A stretch of DNA of 48,005 nucleotides from an uncultured Chromatiaceae bacterium. Its GTDB lineage: Bacteria > Pseudomonadota > Gammaproteobacteria > DRLM01. Below, piece by piece: positions 1-8,704 of the stretch. Position 1 is the first letter of the stretch. Each line of letters begins with the position of its first letter. A program made the translations under genes and the position numbers. The notes below the pieces were generated by a model. The model was not told where the DNA came from and searched no databases. It saw only the letters and a program-made list of their open reading frames with translations. The DNA is taken from positions 1 to 48,005 of the forward strand of contig CALZJG010000027.1 in the NCBI GenBank assembly GCA_945787555.1, given 5' to 3'.

Positions 1-413
1 CGGTGATGTTCGAAATGCTCAATCAAGTCAGCTACCAAGTGCTGGGCCAGGACGCCGCCATCGCCTACATGACCCAAGCCGGCCAATTGGAATTGAACGT
101 CATGATGCCCGCCATGGGCTCGGCCCTGTGCGATGCCATGGACTGGTTGACCAACGGCCTCAACGCGGCCACCGAGTTCAACCTCAAAGGGCTGCAGGTC
201 GATCGCGAGCGCTGCAAGGACTTCCTCCACACCAGCGTCGGTCTCGCCACCCTCCTCAACACCGAGATCGGCTACGCCGCCGCTACCGAAGTGGCCAAGG
301 AATCGGAAAAGACCCACCGCCCGGTGCGCGACATCGTCGCCGAACGTGACTTGATGAAAGCGGATGATTTCGATGAGCTGGTGTTGAAGGCGGCTAGGGA
401 TGGAGGAATATGA
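1..413 (+). CDS. Aspartase/fumarase superfamily lyase, C-terminal part (cut by window edge)
   Basis: This is the last 137 or so codons of an aspartate ammonia-lyase or class II fumarase; the reading frame is open to base 1, so the start lies outside the window. The stretch reading AGQLELNVMMP matches the conserved core helix of the superfamily, and the following residues (SVGLATLLNTEIGY, then KTHRPVRDIVAE) match the C-terminal domain that completes the active site in the tetramer. These enzymes add or remove ammonia or water across fumarate. The AGQLELNVM wording is closer to aspartase than to fumarase C, but the catalytic signature loop is not in view, so the substrate is not decided. The first visible codons (a GTG followed by ATG) are internal, not a start. 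The stop is TGA at 411-413. Confidence 0.8.
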   Translation, partial: VMFEMLNQVSYQVLGQDAAIAYMTQAGQLELNVMMPAMGSALCDAMDWLTNGLNAATEFNLKGLQVDRERCKDFLHTSVGLATLLNTEIGYAAATEVAKESEKTHRPVRDIVAERDLMKADDFDELVLKAARDGGI

Positions 414-613
414 AAGCGCGGGCATGTAAGACAGCCGTGCAGCGACGGCCAAGAACAGACTCTAGAGTAATAGACGAAACCTGGATGAAACGAAGTGGAA
501 CCCGGGGTAACAAGTGTTTAGTGTTCCGCCGACACGCTTCGCTTCATCACGGGCTGCAGGCTCGTGAGACAACTATAATAAATAAAAAGAAACAATATGC
601 GTATAAGAATAAC

Positions 614-1684
614 GCGGATTCAACTCGCTAGTGCAACGGGGGGTTGATGCCGAAAAATACCTGATTCGGTGTTTTCATGCCAAGGCATTTCCTCGGACGA
701 TTGTTGAGTTTGTCCATCACCTTCTGAATATCTCTCTGAGTGAGTGTGGTGAAGTCACAGCCCTTGGGGAAGTACTGACGGATAAGACCGTTGGTGTTTT
801 CATTCAGCCCTCGCTCCCAGGAGGCATACGGATGCGCGAAATAGAAATCGGCATCGAGTGCCTCGGCGATCGCTTGGTGTTGAGCGAATTCTTTTCCGTT
901 ATCCCAGGTCAGCGTGTGTACCTGGTCGACTAGCGGCCTCAGCAGTTTCAGGACAGTCTGCATCACACCGTCGGCCGCCTTGCTAGGGACTTTGGCCATC
1001 AGTGCCAATCGCGACTTGCGCTCGGTCAGCGAGACGATGGCCTGCTTGTGGCCCTTGCCGATGATCGTGTCGAGCTCCCAATCTCCTAAACGGCGGCGAC
1101 GTTCCACAATGGCCGGACGTGCGTCTATGGATACCCGGTTGGGGAGCTGGCCGCGACGGTCATAGCTGCCGTAGCGCTTCTTGCGTGCTTTCTGGCAACG
1201 CAGATGGCGGTAAAGATCGTCGCCCTGGGCTTTATCCTCAAGGATATGCTGATAGATCCACTCATGGCTGATGACGCGAAAGCCTTCCTCCGCCAGCCAC
1301 AGACTGATCTGCTCGGGACTCCAGTCCTCGCGCAACAGGCGCTCGATCCAGCGCCAGTCCTCGGCGCTGATCCGAGGCTGCCCCTTGGCCTGGCGGCGGT
1401 GCAAGGCCAAGCGGTGGGCCTGTTGCGGGCGATAGCCCTTCAGGCCACAGTTGCGGCGTACCTCGCGACTGACCGTGGACTTATGGACACCCATGATCTG
1501 CGCAATGTCGGCTTGGTGATGCTCGGCTTTCATCAGGGCGTATATTTGCTATCGTTGCTCTTGGGTAAGCTGTGTGTAGATTCTCATCAGTGCTGCTCAT
1601 TCTTGCCGGAACGAAGAGCAACGATGCTACCGCAGCTTGCCCGCTCTTGCGAACTGTTGAGTTGCACTTACAAGTTGAATCCGC
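614..1684 (-). mobile_element. IS30-family insertion sequence with 24-bp terminal inverted repeats
   Basis: The element carries one transposase gene on the minus strand and is bounded by imperfect inverted repeats at 614-637 and 1661-1684 that agree at 21 of 24 positions. The left repeat overlaps the 3' end of the transposase gene. If the outermost GC of each repeat is counted as target rather than element, it gives a 2-bp GC duplication, as IS30-family elements often make, but GC is its own reverse complement so this cannot be proven. The element sits inside the signal-peptide region of an outer-membrane protein gene whose pieces flank it (597-613 and 1685-1935). Confidence 0.85.
628..1587 (-). 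pseudogene. IS30-family transposase with an amber stop at codon 13
   Basis: The product is a DDE transposase. After an N-terminal helix-turn-helix (IAQIMGVHKSTVSREVRRN) comes the IS30 catalytic core: first Asp in GDWELDTIIGKG, second Asp in TWDNGKEF and Glu in WERGLNENTNGL. The natural start is the ATG at 1585-1587, giving MRIYTQLTQEQR, then a TAG at 1549-1551 exactly where family members read QRYQIYALM. The frame then continues to 628. Translation could restart at the ATG at 1531-1533 (MKAEHHQAD, 301 residues), which keeps the helix-turn-helix and the whole core but loses the first 18 residues. The copy is therefore either inactive, dependent on restart, or dependent on readthrough. All catalytic residues remain. 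Confidence 0.85.
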
Positions 1685-1935
1685 CTAATTATTCTCGTTA
1701 CTCTTTTGTCAATTATTGCACCAGAGACTTATGCGTTTGATGACAATCGCCAGGGCTTCATTATTGGGTTGGGCGCTGGGTTGCATATTATGGATAGAAG
1801 CACCAATTTTCGCGGTTCAAACGATACGTCTAGAACGGAAACTGGAATTACAACATCATTTAACATAGGCGGAGGAATTACTAACCATTTGCGCTGTATT
1901 ATGTGAGAAATTCTTCATGGCATGGTCAGCAGTGA
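1685..1935 (+). pseudogene. Outer-membrane beta-barrel protein remnant, split by IS30 and frameshifted
   Basis: Reading plus-strand codons from 1685 gives LIILVTLLSIIAPETYA, a hydrophobic stretch ending in a plausible signal-peptidase site (TYA before FDD), then RQGFIIGLGAGLHIM and TSFNIGGGITNH. These alternating, glycine-rich strands are typical of small outer-membrane barrels. The missing n-region is probably at 597-613 on the other side of the IS30 element: an ATG at 597 followed by codons for R-I-R-I and preceded by an AAGAAA-like ribosome site. At about 1889-1891 the frame shifts: the in-frame reading stops at 1904-1906, whereas the adjacent frame from 1891 continues ALYYVRNSSWHGQQ before a TGA at 1933. 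Nothing recognisable follows. I infer one gene inactivated by the insertion and then eroded; the specific family is not identified. Confidence 0.6.
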
Positions 1936-2325
1936 TCTTTGGTATTAGCCGTCTTACCAAGCCACATCGGATGTGGCGACAAAGATGGTAAAGCGTTAGC
2001 GATTGATGCAGCTGATGTTCAGCGCCCCCCCGCCGCGCTCACCTCTCTTGCACGAGAGGGAGAGTGAATATCCAACGAAGAACAAACTCTTGTATTCTCG
2101 GTCGTAGGGCCCTCATTCCAGGGGGCGATTATTTTTGCCGCCACGACCTTACTCCACGGCATCACCACCGTGACGCGCCAGGCGGAAATTATGGGATGTA
2201 GTACTCCACATCACCCGCCAAGCAAGTAAGGCTCTCCGGCGCTTCTCTTACCACTCGCAGCAAAGAATAGGCGCCTGGACTCGACGAGCACGGCGCTTGA
2301 TGTCACCGGGCGTAGCCGTTCAGCC
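1936..2325. other. Intergenic region, no gene recognised
   Basis: About 390 bases between the barrel-protein remnant and the end of the chemosensory operon. It holds two short palindromes, at 1961-1975 (CCACATC arms) and 2042-2059 (CCTCTC and GAGAGG arms with a 6-base loop). The second resembles a hairpin family seen in other intergenic stretches of this window. Neither is followed by a T-run, so I do not call a terminator. No coding signal was seen. Confidence 0.5.
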
Positions 2326-3165
2326 CTACCCCGGTCGTTGCTCGGGCCGTTGCAGGAGGTATATCTCTAAGGACTTGAAGAGCTGCTCCGCCGTGTCTGC
2401 ATCGCGACGTATGACGGCATTTGGCGCGACATAGTCCGGCAAGGTGCTATGCGTACCGGACCTGACAAGTATCGCATGTATATGTTGATTGACACCTTCA
2501 GACAGCCGTACGGCGGCTATCAGTGCGGCGCCATTGAGGCCGCGGGTCTCATAGCCGGTGATCAGAACGTCATAGTGTTCTTCCAGCAGCAGTTGCAAGC
2601 TGCCGTAGCCGTCATCAATAATTGTGAAATCAATTGGCAGCGATTTCAACGCATTGAGGTAGAGTGCGTTGTTGACCTTCGAACTCTCCACCAACAGGCC
2701 GCGCAAATGTTTGACTGAAGCGGCGCGGGTTTCGTCAGACGCCTTGGCGTCACTGTCTTGCAATGCCGCGAGTTTCGCTTCGATGGAGGTATAATCCGCG
2801 CGCCCCTCCACTATCATCTGTGTCGCCGTGGTCATGATATCGATGTAGGCGAGACAACCATCAAGGAAGACATCCATGTCTGCAGGCTTAGTGCCGGACA
2901 AGGCATTCAGTCGCTCCTCGAGTTGATGACAGATCTTGGTGACGATATGCACGCCGTAAGTTCCGGCAGTGCCTTTAAGACTATGAACCTTGCGATAGAA
3001 TTCGTTGAAACGCTCAGTGAAATCGCCCTCGTCGCCCAGCCCCATCGCCATCTGTTCAAGTTGTGACACTCGCTCTGGCAACTCGGCGAGATAATTGGCC
3101 TGCAACTGACGCAGCAATTGCTCGGCAGCGGGATTGGATTTCTTGCCACTGTCAGCGTCACTCAT
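2326..3165 (-). CDS. Hpt domain protein with a degenerate receiver-like C-terminus
   Basis: The 279-residue protein has two parts. Residues about 15-135 form a histidine phosphotransfer domain with the motif HSLKGTAGTYG; His61 is the expected phosphorylation site. Residues about 153-272 resemble a response-regulator receiver fold (HLRGLLVESSKV, then YDVLITGYETRGLNG). The first-strand acidic pair is replaced by Glu-Ser, the phospho-acceptor Asp is replaced by Gly204 and the conserved Lys by Arg, so this half should not accept phosphate. The start chosen is the ATG at 3163-3165, 6 bases after AGAGGA; an upstream in-frame start would overlap the preceding gene much further. It overlaps the end of the upstream gene by 8 bases, so the two are probably translationally coupled. 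As the last gene of the operon it is a likely output or phosphate-sink component for CheA. Confidence 0.75.
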   Translation of the reverse strand: MSDADSGKKSNPAAEQLLRQLQANYLAELPERVSQLEQMAMGLGDEGDFTERFNEFYRKVHSLKGTAGTYGVHIVTKICHQLEERLNALSGTKPADMDVFLDGCLAYIDIMTTATQMIVEGRADYTSIEAKLAALQDSDAKASDETRAASVKHLRGLLVESSKVNNALYLNALKSLPIDFTIIDDGYGSLQLLLEEHYDVLITGYETRGLNGAALIAAVRLSEGVNQHIHAILVRSGTHSTLPDYVAPNAVIRRDADTAEQLFKSLEIYLLQRPEQRPG

Positions 3166-3619
3166 GGCGTTTCCTCTCATCTGATACCGCAGCATGGGCA
3201 TCAGGCTGGCACTCCTCCGATCCCTGAGACTTATGCGCGATTTCACTCAAGGCGTTCAGCGTTGCGGTGGCGGCCTTAGTGTAGGTGTCCCGGGAGATTT
3301 CTCCCTCGGAGCATTGCCGATACAGCGAGATACTGAAGGCGATCAAGGCGTGTTCGTAGCCATCGATCTTGAGAGCGCGGGCATCGCGCAGGAAACGGAT
3401 ATAGCGGGCGAGCTCGAAAAATAGGAGCTCGTCATGGCCGCGGTCGACCGCACGTGCAGCACTGCTCAGACTGTCGAATTCCTGGTGTAGCTCGTCATAG
3501 ACGCCGCGCTCACAGCCTGGAAACATCCGTGCCGTCAGATGTTTACAGCGACCCAGGCGCTCTGCGCATTCTTTCAAGTATGCCTTATCGAGCCTGACCT
3601 GGCGGGTTTCCCGATTCAT
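3158..3619 (-). CDS. Small helical protein, probable degenerate Hpt (no phosphorylatable His)
   Basis: The 153-residue protein is predicted mostly helical, has no signal peptide or membrane segment, and belongs to no family I can name with certainty. The stretch EFDSLSSAARAVD lines up with Hpt motifs of the same operon (AHNIKGAARGVG in CheA; VHSLKGTAGTYG in the next gene). Asp49 falls where the phosphorylated His should be, and Ser-Ser replaces Lys-Gly. I infer a pseudo-Hpt that may bind CheA or receiver domains without carrying phosphate; structure prediction could overturn this. Its start lies one base after the cheB stop and its end overlaps the next gene by 8 bases, so it is firmly part of the operon. 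The C-terminal 25 residues are polar and probably unstructured. Confidence 0.6.
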   Translation of the reverse strand: MNRETRQVRLDKAYLKECAERLGRCKHLTARMFPGCERGVYDELHQEFDSLSSAARAVDRGHDELLFFELARYIRFLRDARALKIDGYEHALIAFSISLYRQCSEGEISRDTYTKAATATLNALSEIAHKSQGSEECQPDAHAAVSDERKRHE

Positions 3620-3620
3620 A

Positions 3621-4682
3621 TCAGACCCGCTTTCCGTAGTCGTGGACGAGATTGCACAGATAATCAGGGAGCCCCGTCAGGGCGACGACCTCATCTACCG
3701 CATTCAAGGCCAGTGCCGCAGCTGGCATTCCGTAGATCACCGCGCTTTCCTCATCTTGCGCCAAGGTATGTGCGCCGGCACGACGCATGGCGAGCAGGCC
3801 TTCCGCACCATCGGCACCCATGCCGGTCATGATGAGTCCGACGGCCTGGTTGTGGCAGCCGGCCGCCACCGATTCGAACAGGGGGGTGACCGAAGGCCGG
3901 AAGCCGTTGACTGGTGGCAGCTCACTCAAGCGTGCGACTAACCCAGCTGAACCGCGCTCGATCATCATATGATAGTCATCGGGGCCGAAATAGACCGTAC
4001 CGGGGAGCAGAGGCATACCCTCTTCCGCCAGCTTTACCTTGAGAGAGACGTTATCGGCCAACCAGCTTACCAAGCCACCAATGAAGCCCTTGGAAATGTG
4101 CTGCACGATAACGATCGGTAGCGGAAAATCATGCGGAAGCGCCGACAAGATGTCCTTAAGCGCGGGCGGCCCACCGGTTGAACAACCGATGGCCAGCAGT
4201 TCGCAATGCCCCATCTGGCCCGGCGCTGAGGGCGTCGTTGCCGGCATTGCCAGGTGCGGCGATAGGATGCGCCGGCGCACCACTTTCACCTCCGCCATGG
4301 CGCGTATCAGGCCCACGAGTTCCTTGCGGATCTTGTCAAAGTCGGGATGCCCGAAGCCGCGGGGTTTCTCTATCACCGCCAGCGCCCCCTCCTCGATGGC
4401 ACGAAAAACTATCCGCAGCTCCTCGTCATGAACGCTGGAGCTGACCACGACGATGGGGACGGGATAGGTATGCATGATCCTGCGTGTGGCTTCGAAGCCG
4501 TCCATGACCGGCATGCGGATATCCATGGTGATGAGGTCGGGCTGCAATGTATCGAGCAGCGGCAGCGCCTCCTGGCCATTGCTGGCATGACCGATCACCT
4601 GCATGTCCGGCTCATCATCCAGGATGGCGCGCAGCAGCATCGCCACTACCTGGGAATCCTCAACGATCAGTATGCGTATCAT
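3621..4682 (-). CDS. cheB: Chemotaxis response regulator protein-glutamate methylesterase CheB (WspF-like)
   Basis: The protein is 353 residues long, the usual CheB length. It has an N-terminal receiver domain (residues 1-120; acidic pair Glu8-Asp9, phospho-acceptor Asp54 in MDIRMPVMDG, Lys106 in IEKPRG) and a C-terminal methylesterase domain (about 160-350). The catalytic triad is visible: Ser168 in GCSTGGP, His195 in VQHISKGF and Asp291 in TGMGADG. CheB removes methyl groups from glutamates of the receptor, and deamidates glutamines, when its receiver is phosphorylated by CheA, resetting sensitivity. It lies 42 bases after the hybrid cheA gene and is followed after 1 base by the next gene. 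In the comparable Wsp operon this position is wspF, whose loss leaves the pathway permanently on. Confidence 0.95.
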   Translation of the reverse strand: MIRILIVEDSQVVAMLLRAILDDEPDMQVIGHASNGQEALPLLDTLQPDLITMDIRMPVMDGFEATRRIMHTYPVPIVVVSSSVHDEELRIVFRAIEEGALAVIEKPRGFGHPDFDKIRKELVGLIRAMAEVKVVRRRILSPHLAMPATTPSAPGQMGHCELLAIGCSTGGPPALKDILSALPHDFPLPIVIVQHISKGFIGGLVSWLADNVSLKVKLAEEGMPLLPGTVYFGPDDYHMMIERGSAGLVARLSELPPVNGFRPSVTPLFESVAAGCHNQAVGLIMTGMGADGAEGLLAMRRAGAHTLAQDEESAVIYGMPAAALALNAVDEVVALTGLPDYLCNLVHDYGKRV

Positions 4683-4724
4683 GTTACGTGTGTCATCAAT
4701 TTTTGTCCGTGGGCAGCTAACGCA

Positions 4725-7082
4725 TCACACCAGTTGTGCGACGACATCGAGCAACGTGCTGGTTTCAAACTCACCCTTGACGATATAGGCATCTGCCCCG
4801 GCTGCGACGCCGCGCTGGCGATCAGAGTCGCGTGCCAGCGAGGTGACGATGATGACCGGTAGGCGTTGATATCGGTCGTCCTGCTTGATGCTCGTGGTGA
4901 GTTCGAATCCGTTCATGACCGGCATCTCGACATCGGCGACGACCAGATCAAAGTCTCCCGCTTGAAGAGATTCCCAAGCCTGTTGACCATTCACGGCGGT
5001 ACTGACTTGGTAGCCGGCGTGTTCGAGTATGCTCTTTTCCAGAGTGCGCGTAGTGATGGAATCGTCGACGACCAGAATGTGCGGTGGCGCAGTGGGATGA
5101 TTCAATTGTTCAGCAGCACTGATCCGGACGCGACTGCCGCGTAGTGCCGATTCGACCAGGTCCGACGGGTTGAGCACCATGATGACCTCGCCGCTGCCGG
5201 TGAGTGCGCCACCGGTGATGTTGGGCACGGCGACCAACGGTGGACTAAAAGGCTTGATGACGATTTCGCGCTCGCCAAGTATCTCATCGACCAATAGCGC
5301 CACCGTATCCCAACCTTTGGACACCACCACCACCGGGAGTGTCCGACCCCGCGATTTCGCCGGCAATTCGAGTTGTAGCACCGCCGCCAATTCACGTAAG
5401 GGCACCGCGCGACCATTGTGCCGCAGGGCATGGCTGGCCTCGACCTCGATGATCTCATGGGGGGAAATCTCCATCACCCGATCGACTGCGGTGATGGGAA
5501 TGACGGCGGTGACGTCGCCGACGCAGACCAGCAAACCATGATCCGTCGCTAGCGTCAGTGGCAGGCGTAAGGTGAAGGTGGTGCCCCGGCCAGGCTCGGC
5601 ATCGACATGAACCGATCCCTTCAGCGCGCGCACGTTGGATGCGACCACATCCAAGCCGACACCACGTCCGGAGATGTTGGTGATGATTTCCTTAGTGGAG
5701 AAACCCGGACGGAAGATGAGACCCAGGATTTCCTCACGTGACATGGCAGCGGCCTCGGCGTCGCTCACCAGCTTCTTGTTGCGCGCCGAGGCCAGAATCT
5801 TGTGTTCATTAATACCGAGGCCATCATCGCAGATGGCGAGCACGATTTGATTGCCTTCACCGCTGACCTCAATTCGCAGGCTGCCCGCGGGTGATTTTCC
5901 CATGGCGCTGCGGGTTTGCGGATCCTCGATGCCGTGATCGATTGCATTGCGCAATAGATGCAACAGGGGATCCTTCACACCATCAAGAATGGCGCGATCT
6001 ACTTCAATTTCGTCCCCCTTGATTTCAAACTCGACCTGCTTACCAAGTTCACGCGCTACATCGCGGACTGAACGTGCCATGGGGCGTAGCAGAGTCGCTG
6101 CCGGTACCAGACGCATCATGCGCACATCATCCTGCAAGGTACCGGTAAGCACGCCGAGGCGATTGGTACTGACGCGCATGTTACGGTGCAGGCGATTGGC
6201 AATCACATCAAGCTGTCCGATGGTATCGTAGCCGCTCTTGAGGGCGATGGGAGTGGCCACTGTTGCGCCGCCACCGCGTTCTGATCCATTGGAACGGTTC
6301 AGGCCGCCCACCAGGGTGGAGACCTGGTTGCGGAAACGCTGCACCATCGCCAAGTGATCTTCCATCTCAATCTTCAGGGCCTGAAGCTCCTCACCGAGTC
6401 CACCTAGGCGATTGAGTTTTTCGATGCTGACGCGTATGACTTCCGAGCCCGTTTGTGGCGCGACGGGCTTGGCCGCCGCCGCGCTCTGGTCAGTGCTGTG
6501 AGGCGCGCCTGGAACATCGGCTCCTGTCGGCGCCACGGCCTGGATAGCTGGTGGCGTCGTCGGGAGTGTTGCGGCGGGCGCCACCGAAACCGCTGTGGCT
6601 ACGCCTGCTGGGAGGGTTACCGATGCCGCTGTCAGGCCGACATCGGTCGGCTCCGGTACCGGCTTATCCCCGGCTGGCGTTTCAGTACCAGCGGCGTCCA
6701 GCTGCGCCAGCAACGCCGCCACATCGAACGGTGGTGCGGTATCGGCTATATGTGCCGCCGAGCATTCACGCATACGGTCCAGTGCCCTCAGGCATTGATC
6801 GATGACTATCGCCTCGGGCAAGGCGTTTTCCCGCTTCAGCAGGCCGAACAGATTCTCCAGACGGTGTGCGATCTCACTGACATCCAGGCTGCCTACCCCA
6901 CGCGCGGCGCCCTTGATGTTATGCGCGGCGCGGAAGATCTCCACCAGGGTCTGCTGGCGTGCAACCTTATCCAGGCCCTTTTCGAAACTGAGCAGTCCTT
7001 GAGTGATCAACTGCACCTGTTCGTCAAGTTCATGCACGAACGCTTCTTGCAGCTGTTTGAGCAGTTCGGGATCTAGTTTCAT
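4725..7082 (-). CDS. cheA: Hybrid chemotaxis histidine kinase CheA with C-terminal receiver (WspE-like)
   Basis: The 785-residue protein contains an N-terminal Hpt domain with His54 in AAHNIKGAARGVG, then a linker of about 80 residues rich in Ala, Pro and Thr where the CheB/CheY-binding P2 domain would normally lie. Next are the dimerisation helices (IEKLNRLGGLGEELQALK), a kinase ATP-binding domain (N box HLLRNAIDHGIED; G box GRGVGLDVV), a CheW-like domain, and a C-terminal receiver with acceptor Asp717 in DVEMPVMNG. Absence of P2 and presence of a fused receiver are features of the Wsp / alternative-function class rather than flagellar CheA. The kinase phosphorylates itself and passes phosphate to CheB and probably to its own receiver. 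It is located 36 bases after the receptor gene. The start is the ATG at 7080-7082, with only a weak ribosome site. Confidence 0.93.
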   Translation of the reverse strand: MKLDPELLKQLQEAFVHELDEQVQLITQGLLSFEKGLDKVARQQTLVEIFRAAHNIKGAARGVGSLDVSEIAHRLENLFGLLKRENALPEAIVIDQCLRALDRMRECSAAHIADTAPPFDVAALLAQLDAAGTETPAGDKPVPEPTDVGLTAASVTLPAGVATAVSVAPAATLPTTPPAIQAVAPTGADVPGAPHSTDQSAAAAKPVAPQTGSEVIRVSIEKLNRLGGLGEELQALKIEMEDHLAMVQRFRNQVSTLVGGLNRSNGSERGGGATVATPIALKSGYDTIGQLDVIANRLHRNMRVSTNRLGVLTGTLQDDVRMMRLVPAATLLRPMARSVRDVARELGKQVEFEIKGDEIEVDRAILDGVKDPLLHLLRNAIDHGIEDPQTRSAMGKSPAGSLRIEVSGEGNQIVLAICDDGLGINEHKILASARNKKLVSDAEAAAMSREEILGLIFRPGFSTKEIITNISGRGVGLDVVASNVRALKGSVHVDAEPGRGTTFTLRLPLTLATDHGLLVCVGDVTAVIPITAVDRVMEISPHEIIEVEASHALRHNGRAVPLRELAAVLQLELPAKSRGRTLPVVVVSKGWDTVALLVDEILGEREIVIKPFSPPLVAVPNITGGALTGSGEVIMVLNPSDLVESALRGSRVRISAAEQLNHPTAPPHILVVDDSITTRTLEKSILEHAGYQVSTAVNGQQAWESLQAGDFDLVVADVEMPVMNGFELTTSIKQDDRYQRLPVIIVTSLARDSDRQRGVAAGADAYIVKGEFETSTLLDVVAQLV

Positions 7083-7118
7083 CTCATCAATCGCCGGGCT
7101 GGGTCTGAGGTGTGTTAC

Positions 7119-8660
7119 TCAAAGCTTGTAAACGCTGACACTGTGACGCAATCGTTCGGCGACCTTACTGATCTCGGTGGTCGATTCCTTGGATTGGCGG
7201 GTACTCGATACGAACTGCGAAGTCACCTTGTTGATTTCCGACATCGCCCGTGCCACCTGATCGATGCCGGTCGCCTCCTGGCGGACTGCGGCGACGATCT
7301 GCTGGCTGGCCAGCGCGGTCTCGTTGATCACCTCACTCAGTTTGCACATCACTTCACCGCTGCGCTGGACCAGCACCACGCCGGCATCGACACCCTTACT
7401 CCCCTCTTCGGTGGCCATCACGGCACGGTCGGTGGCGTGACGAATGTCCTGCAGAATCTTCTGCACCTGGGCGGTGGACTGCTGCGATTGTTCCGCCAGC
7501 TCACGCACCTCGGCCGCGACCACTGCAAAACCTTTGCCGGCCTCGCCGGCCTTGGCCGCTTCTATGGAGGCGTTCAAGGCGAGCATCTTCGATTGCTGAG
7601 CCAGATTGGTGACCACCGAGGTGATTTCGCCGATCTGCTGGGTTTGTTCGCTCAAGGCCAGTATGGTCTGGGCTATGCCCTCTACCCGCTCGCGTATGCC
7701 TTCCATGCCCTGTACCGTCTGTTCGACCGCTTCTATGCCCTGTTCGCTTTCACGGCGGGTGCGATCAGCAGCCTCGCCCAGCTTGAGCGCCTTGTCCAAC
7801 GCCTGGGTCGAGGTGGCTTTGATTTCCTCCAGCGTAGTGGTGGTCTCGTTGACGGATGCCGCCTGTTCGGCCGCGCCTGAGGATTGAGCGTTAATCGCGT
7901 TCTGCATCTGTTCGAGCGCGGTGTGCATGGTGATGGTGGATTCCTTGATCTCGCCCGCGACGTTGGCCAGGCCGGTGGTCATGGCATTTAGGTTGTCGCC
8001 AAGGCGGAACAGCACGTCGTCACCGCCCCCGTCGAGGCGTCGGCGCAAATCACCCTTGGCCACGTCGCTGATGAATCCCTCGTAGTTGGCCAGACGCGTT
8101 TCGATATCGCCCTTGGACATACTGACACCCTTCAGATCGTTCATCAGCCCATGAATGTAGGTGTCCATGGCGAGCTGTGAGTCGATGCTGATGATCTTGT
8201 TGACCGCCAGGATGGCGGCGTTGCGCTTCCTCGGGTTCCACCGGTGATGGCGCATGATCAGTGGCATCAGAGATTGCGTATAGGCGCTGTAACTGCCGAG
8301 ATACCAGCGCGGCGTCAAACCGATTTTGTTATGGATGACGCCGATCTTCAGGCGGCGCTCAAAGTAGGAATCACCATAGTCACCTTCGAACATCTCCACC
8401 AAATAGCGCTTCTGAGCGGATTTGAGGCGGTCGATGTTGGAGTCGGCTTTGTCGATGATCGCCATCAACTCGCTGTAGCGCTGGATATTGGAATAGAAAT
8501 CATCGACGATGGCATCCTTGTTGGCATCGACCAGCGGTTTCAGCTCCTTCAGAAGGAGGATGTCCTGTTCCGTGAAATCGACGAAGCGCATGCGAGCCGC
8601 CTGTTCTGAGGCATCGATGCTCATCAGTTGGGTAAGCGACTGTCTGGTGTTGTCCATCAT
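7119..8660 (-). CDS. Soluble globin-coupled methyl-accepting chemoreceptor (HemAT-like)
   Basis: The 513-residue receptor has no membrane-spanning segment. Residues about 20-180 form a protoglobin sensor, with the probable proximal haem ligand His110 in IGVIHNKIGLTPRWYLG, a signature of globin-coupled sensors. Residues about 195-250 resemble a HAMP-type linker. The remainder is the methyl-accepting coiled coil, with the conserved hairpin tip around SKMLALNASIEAAKAG. By analogy with HemAT proteins it should bind haem and report oxygen or another gas to CheA. It lies between the second cheW and cheA; in the Wsp operon the receptor gene (wspA, a membrane protein) is first instead. The ATG at 8660 follows AAGAGGA by about 7 bases; a second ATG follows immediately. 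Confidence 0.93.
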   Translation of the reverse strand: MMDNTRQSLTQLMSIDASEQAARMRFVDFTEQDILLLKELKPLVDANKDAIVDDFYSNIQRYSELMAIIDKADSNIDRLKSAQKRYLVEMFEGDYGDSYFERRLKIGVIHNKIGLTPRWYLGSYSAYTQSLMPLIMRHHRWNPRKRNAAILAVNKIISIDSQLAMDTYIHGLMNDLKGVSMSKGDIETRLANYEGFISDVAKGDLRRRLDGGGDDVLFRLGDNLNAMTTGLANVAGEIKESTITMHTALEQMQNAINAQSSGAAEQAASVNETTTTLEEIKATSTQALDKALKLGEAADRTRRESEQGIEAVEQTVQGMEGIRERVEGIAQTILALSEQTQQIGEITSVVTNLAQQSKMLALNASIEAAKAGEAGKGFAVVAAEVRELAEQSQQSTAQVQKILQDIRHATDRAVMATEEGSKGVDAGVVLVQRSGEVMCKLSEVINETALASQQIVAAVRQEATGIDQVARAMSEINKVTSQFVSSTRQSKESTTEISKVAERLRHSVSVYKL

Positions 8661-8704
8661 GGATTAGTCCTCTTGCTTTAGTTAAGCCCGCTTTATGATC
8701 GGAT

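Noticed and set aside
410-631. A 73-codon plus-strand open frame overlapping the left end of the IS30 element
   Set aside because: It has no homology pattern, crosses the insertion-element boundary, and its last codons are the IS inverted repeat.
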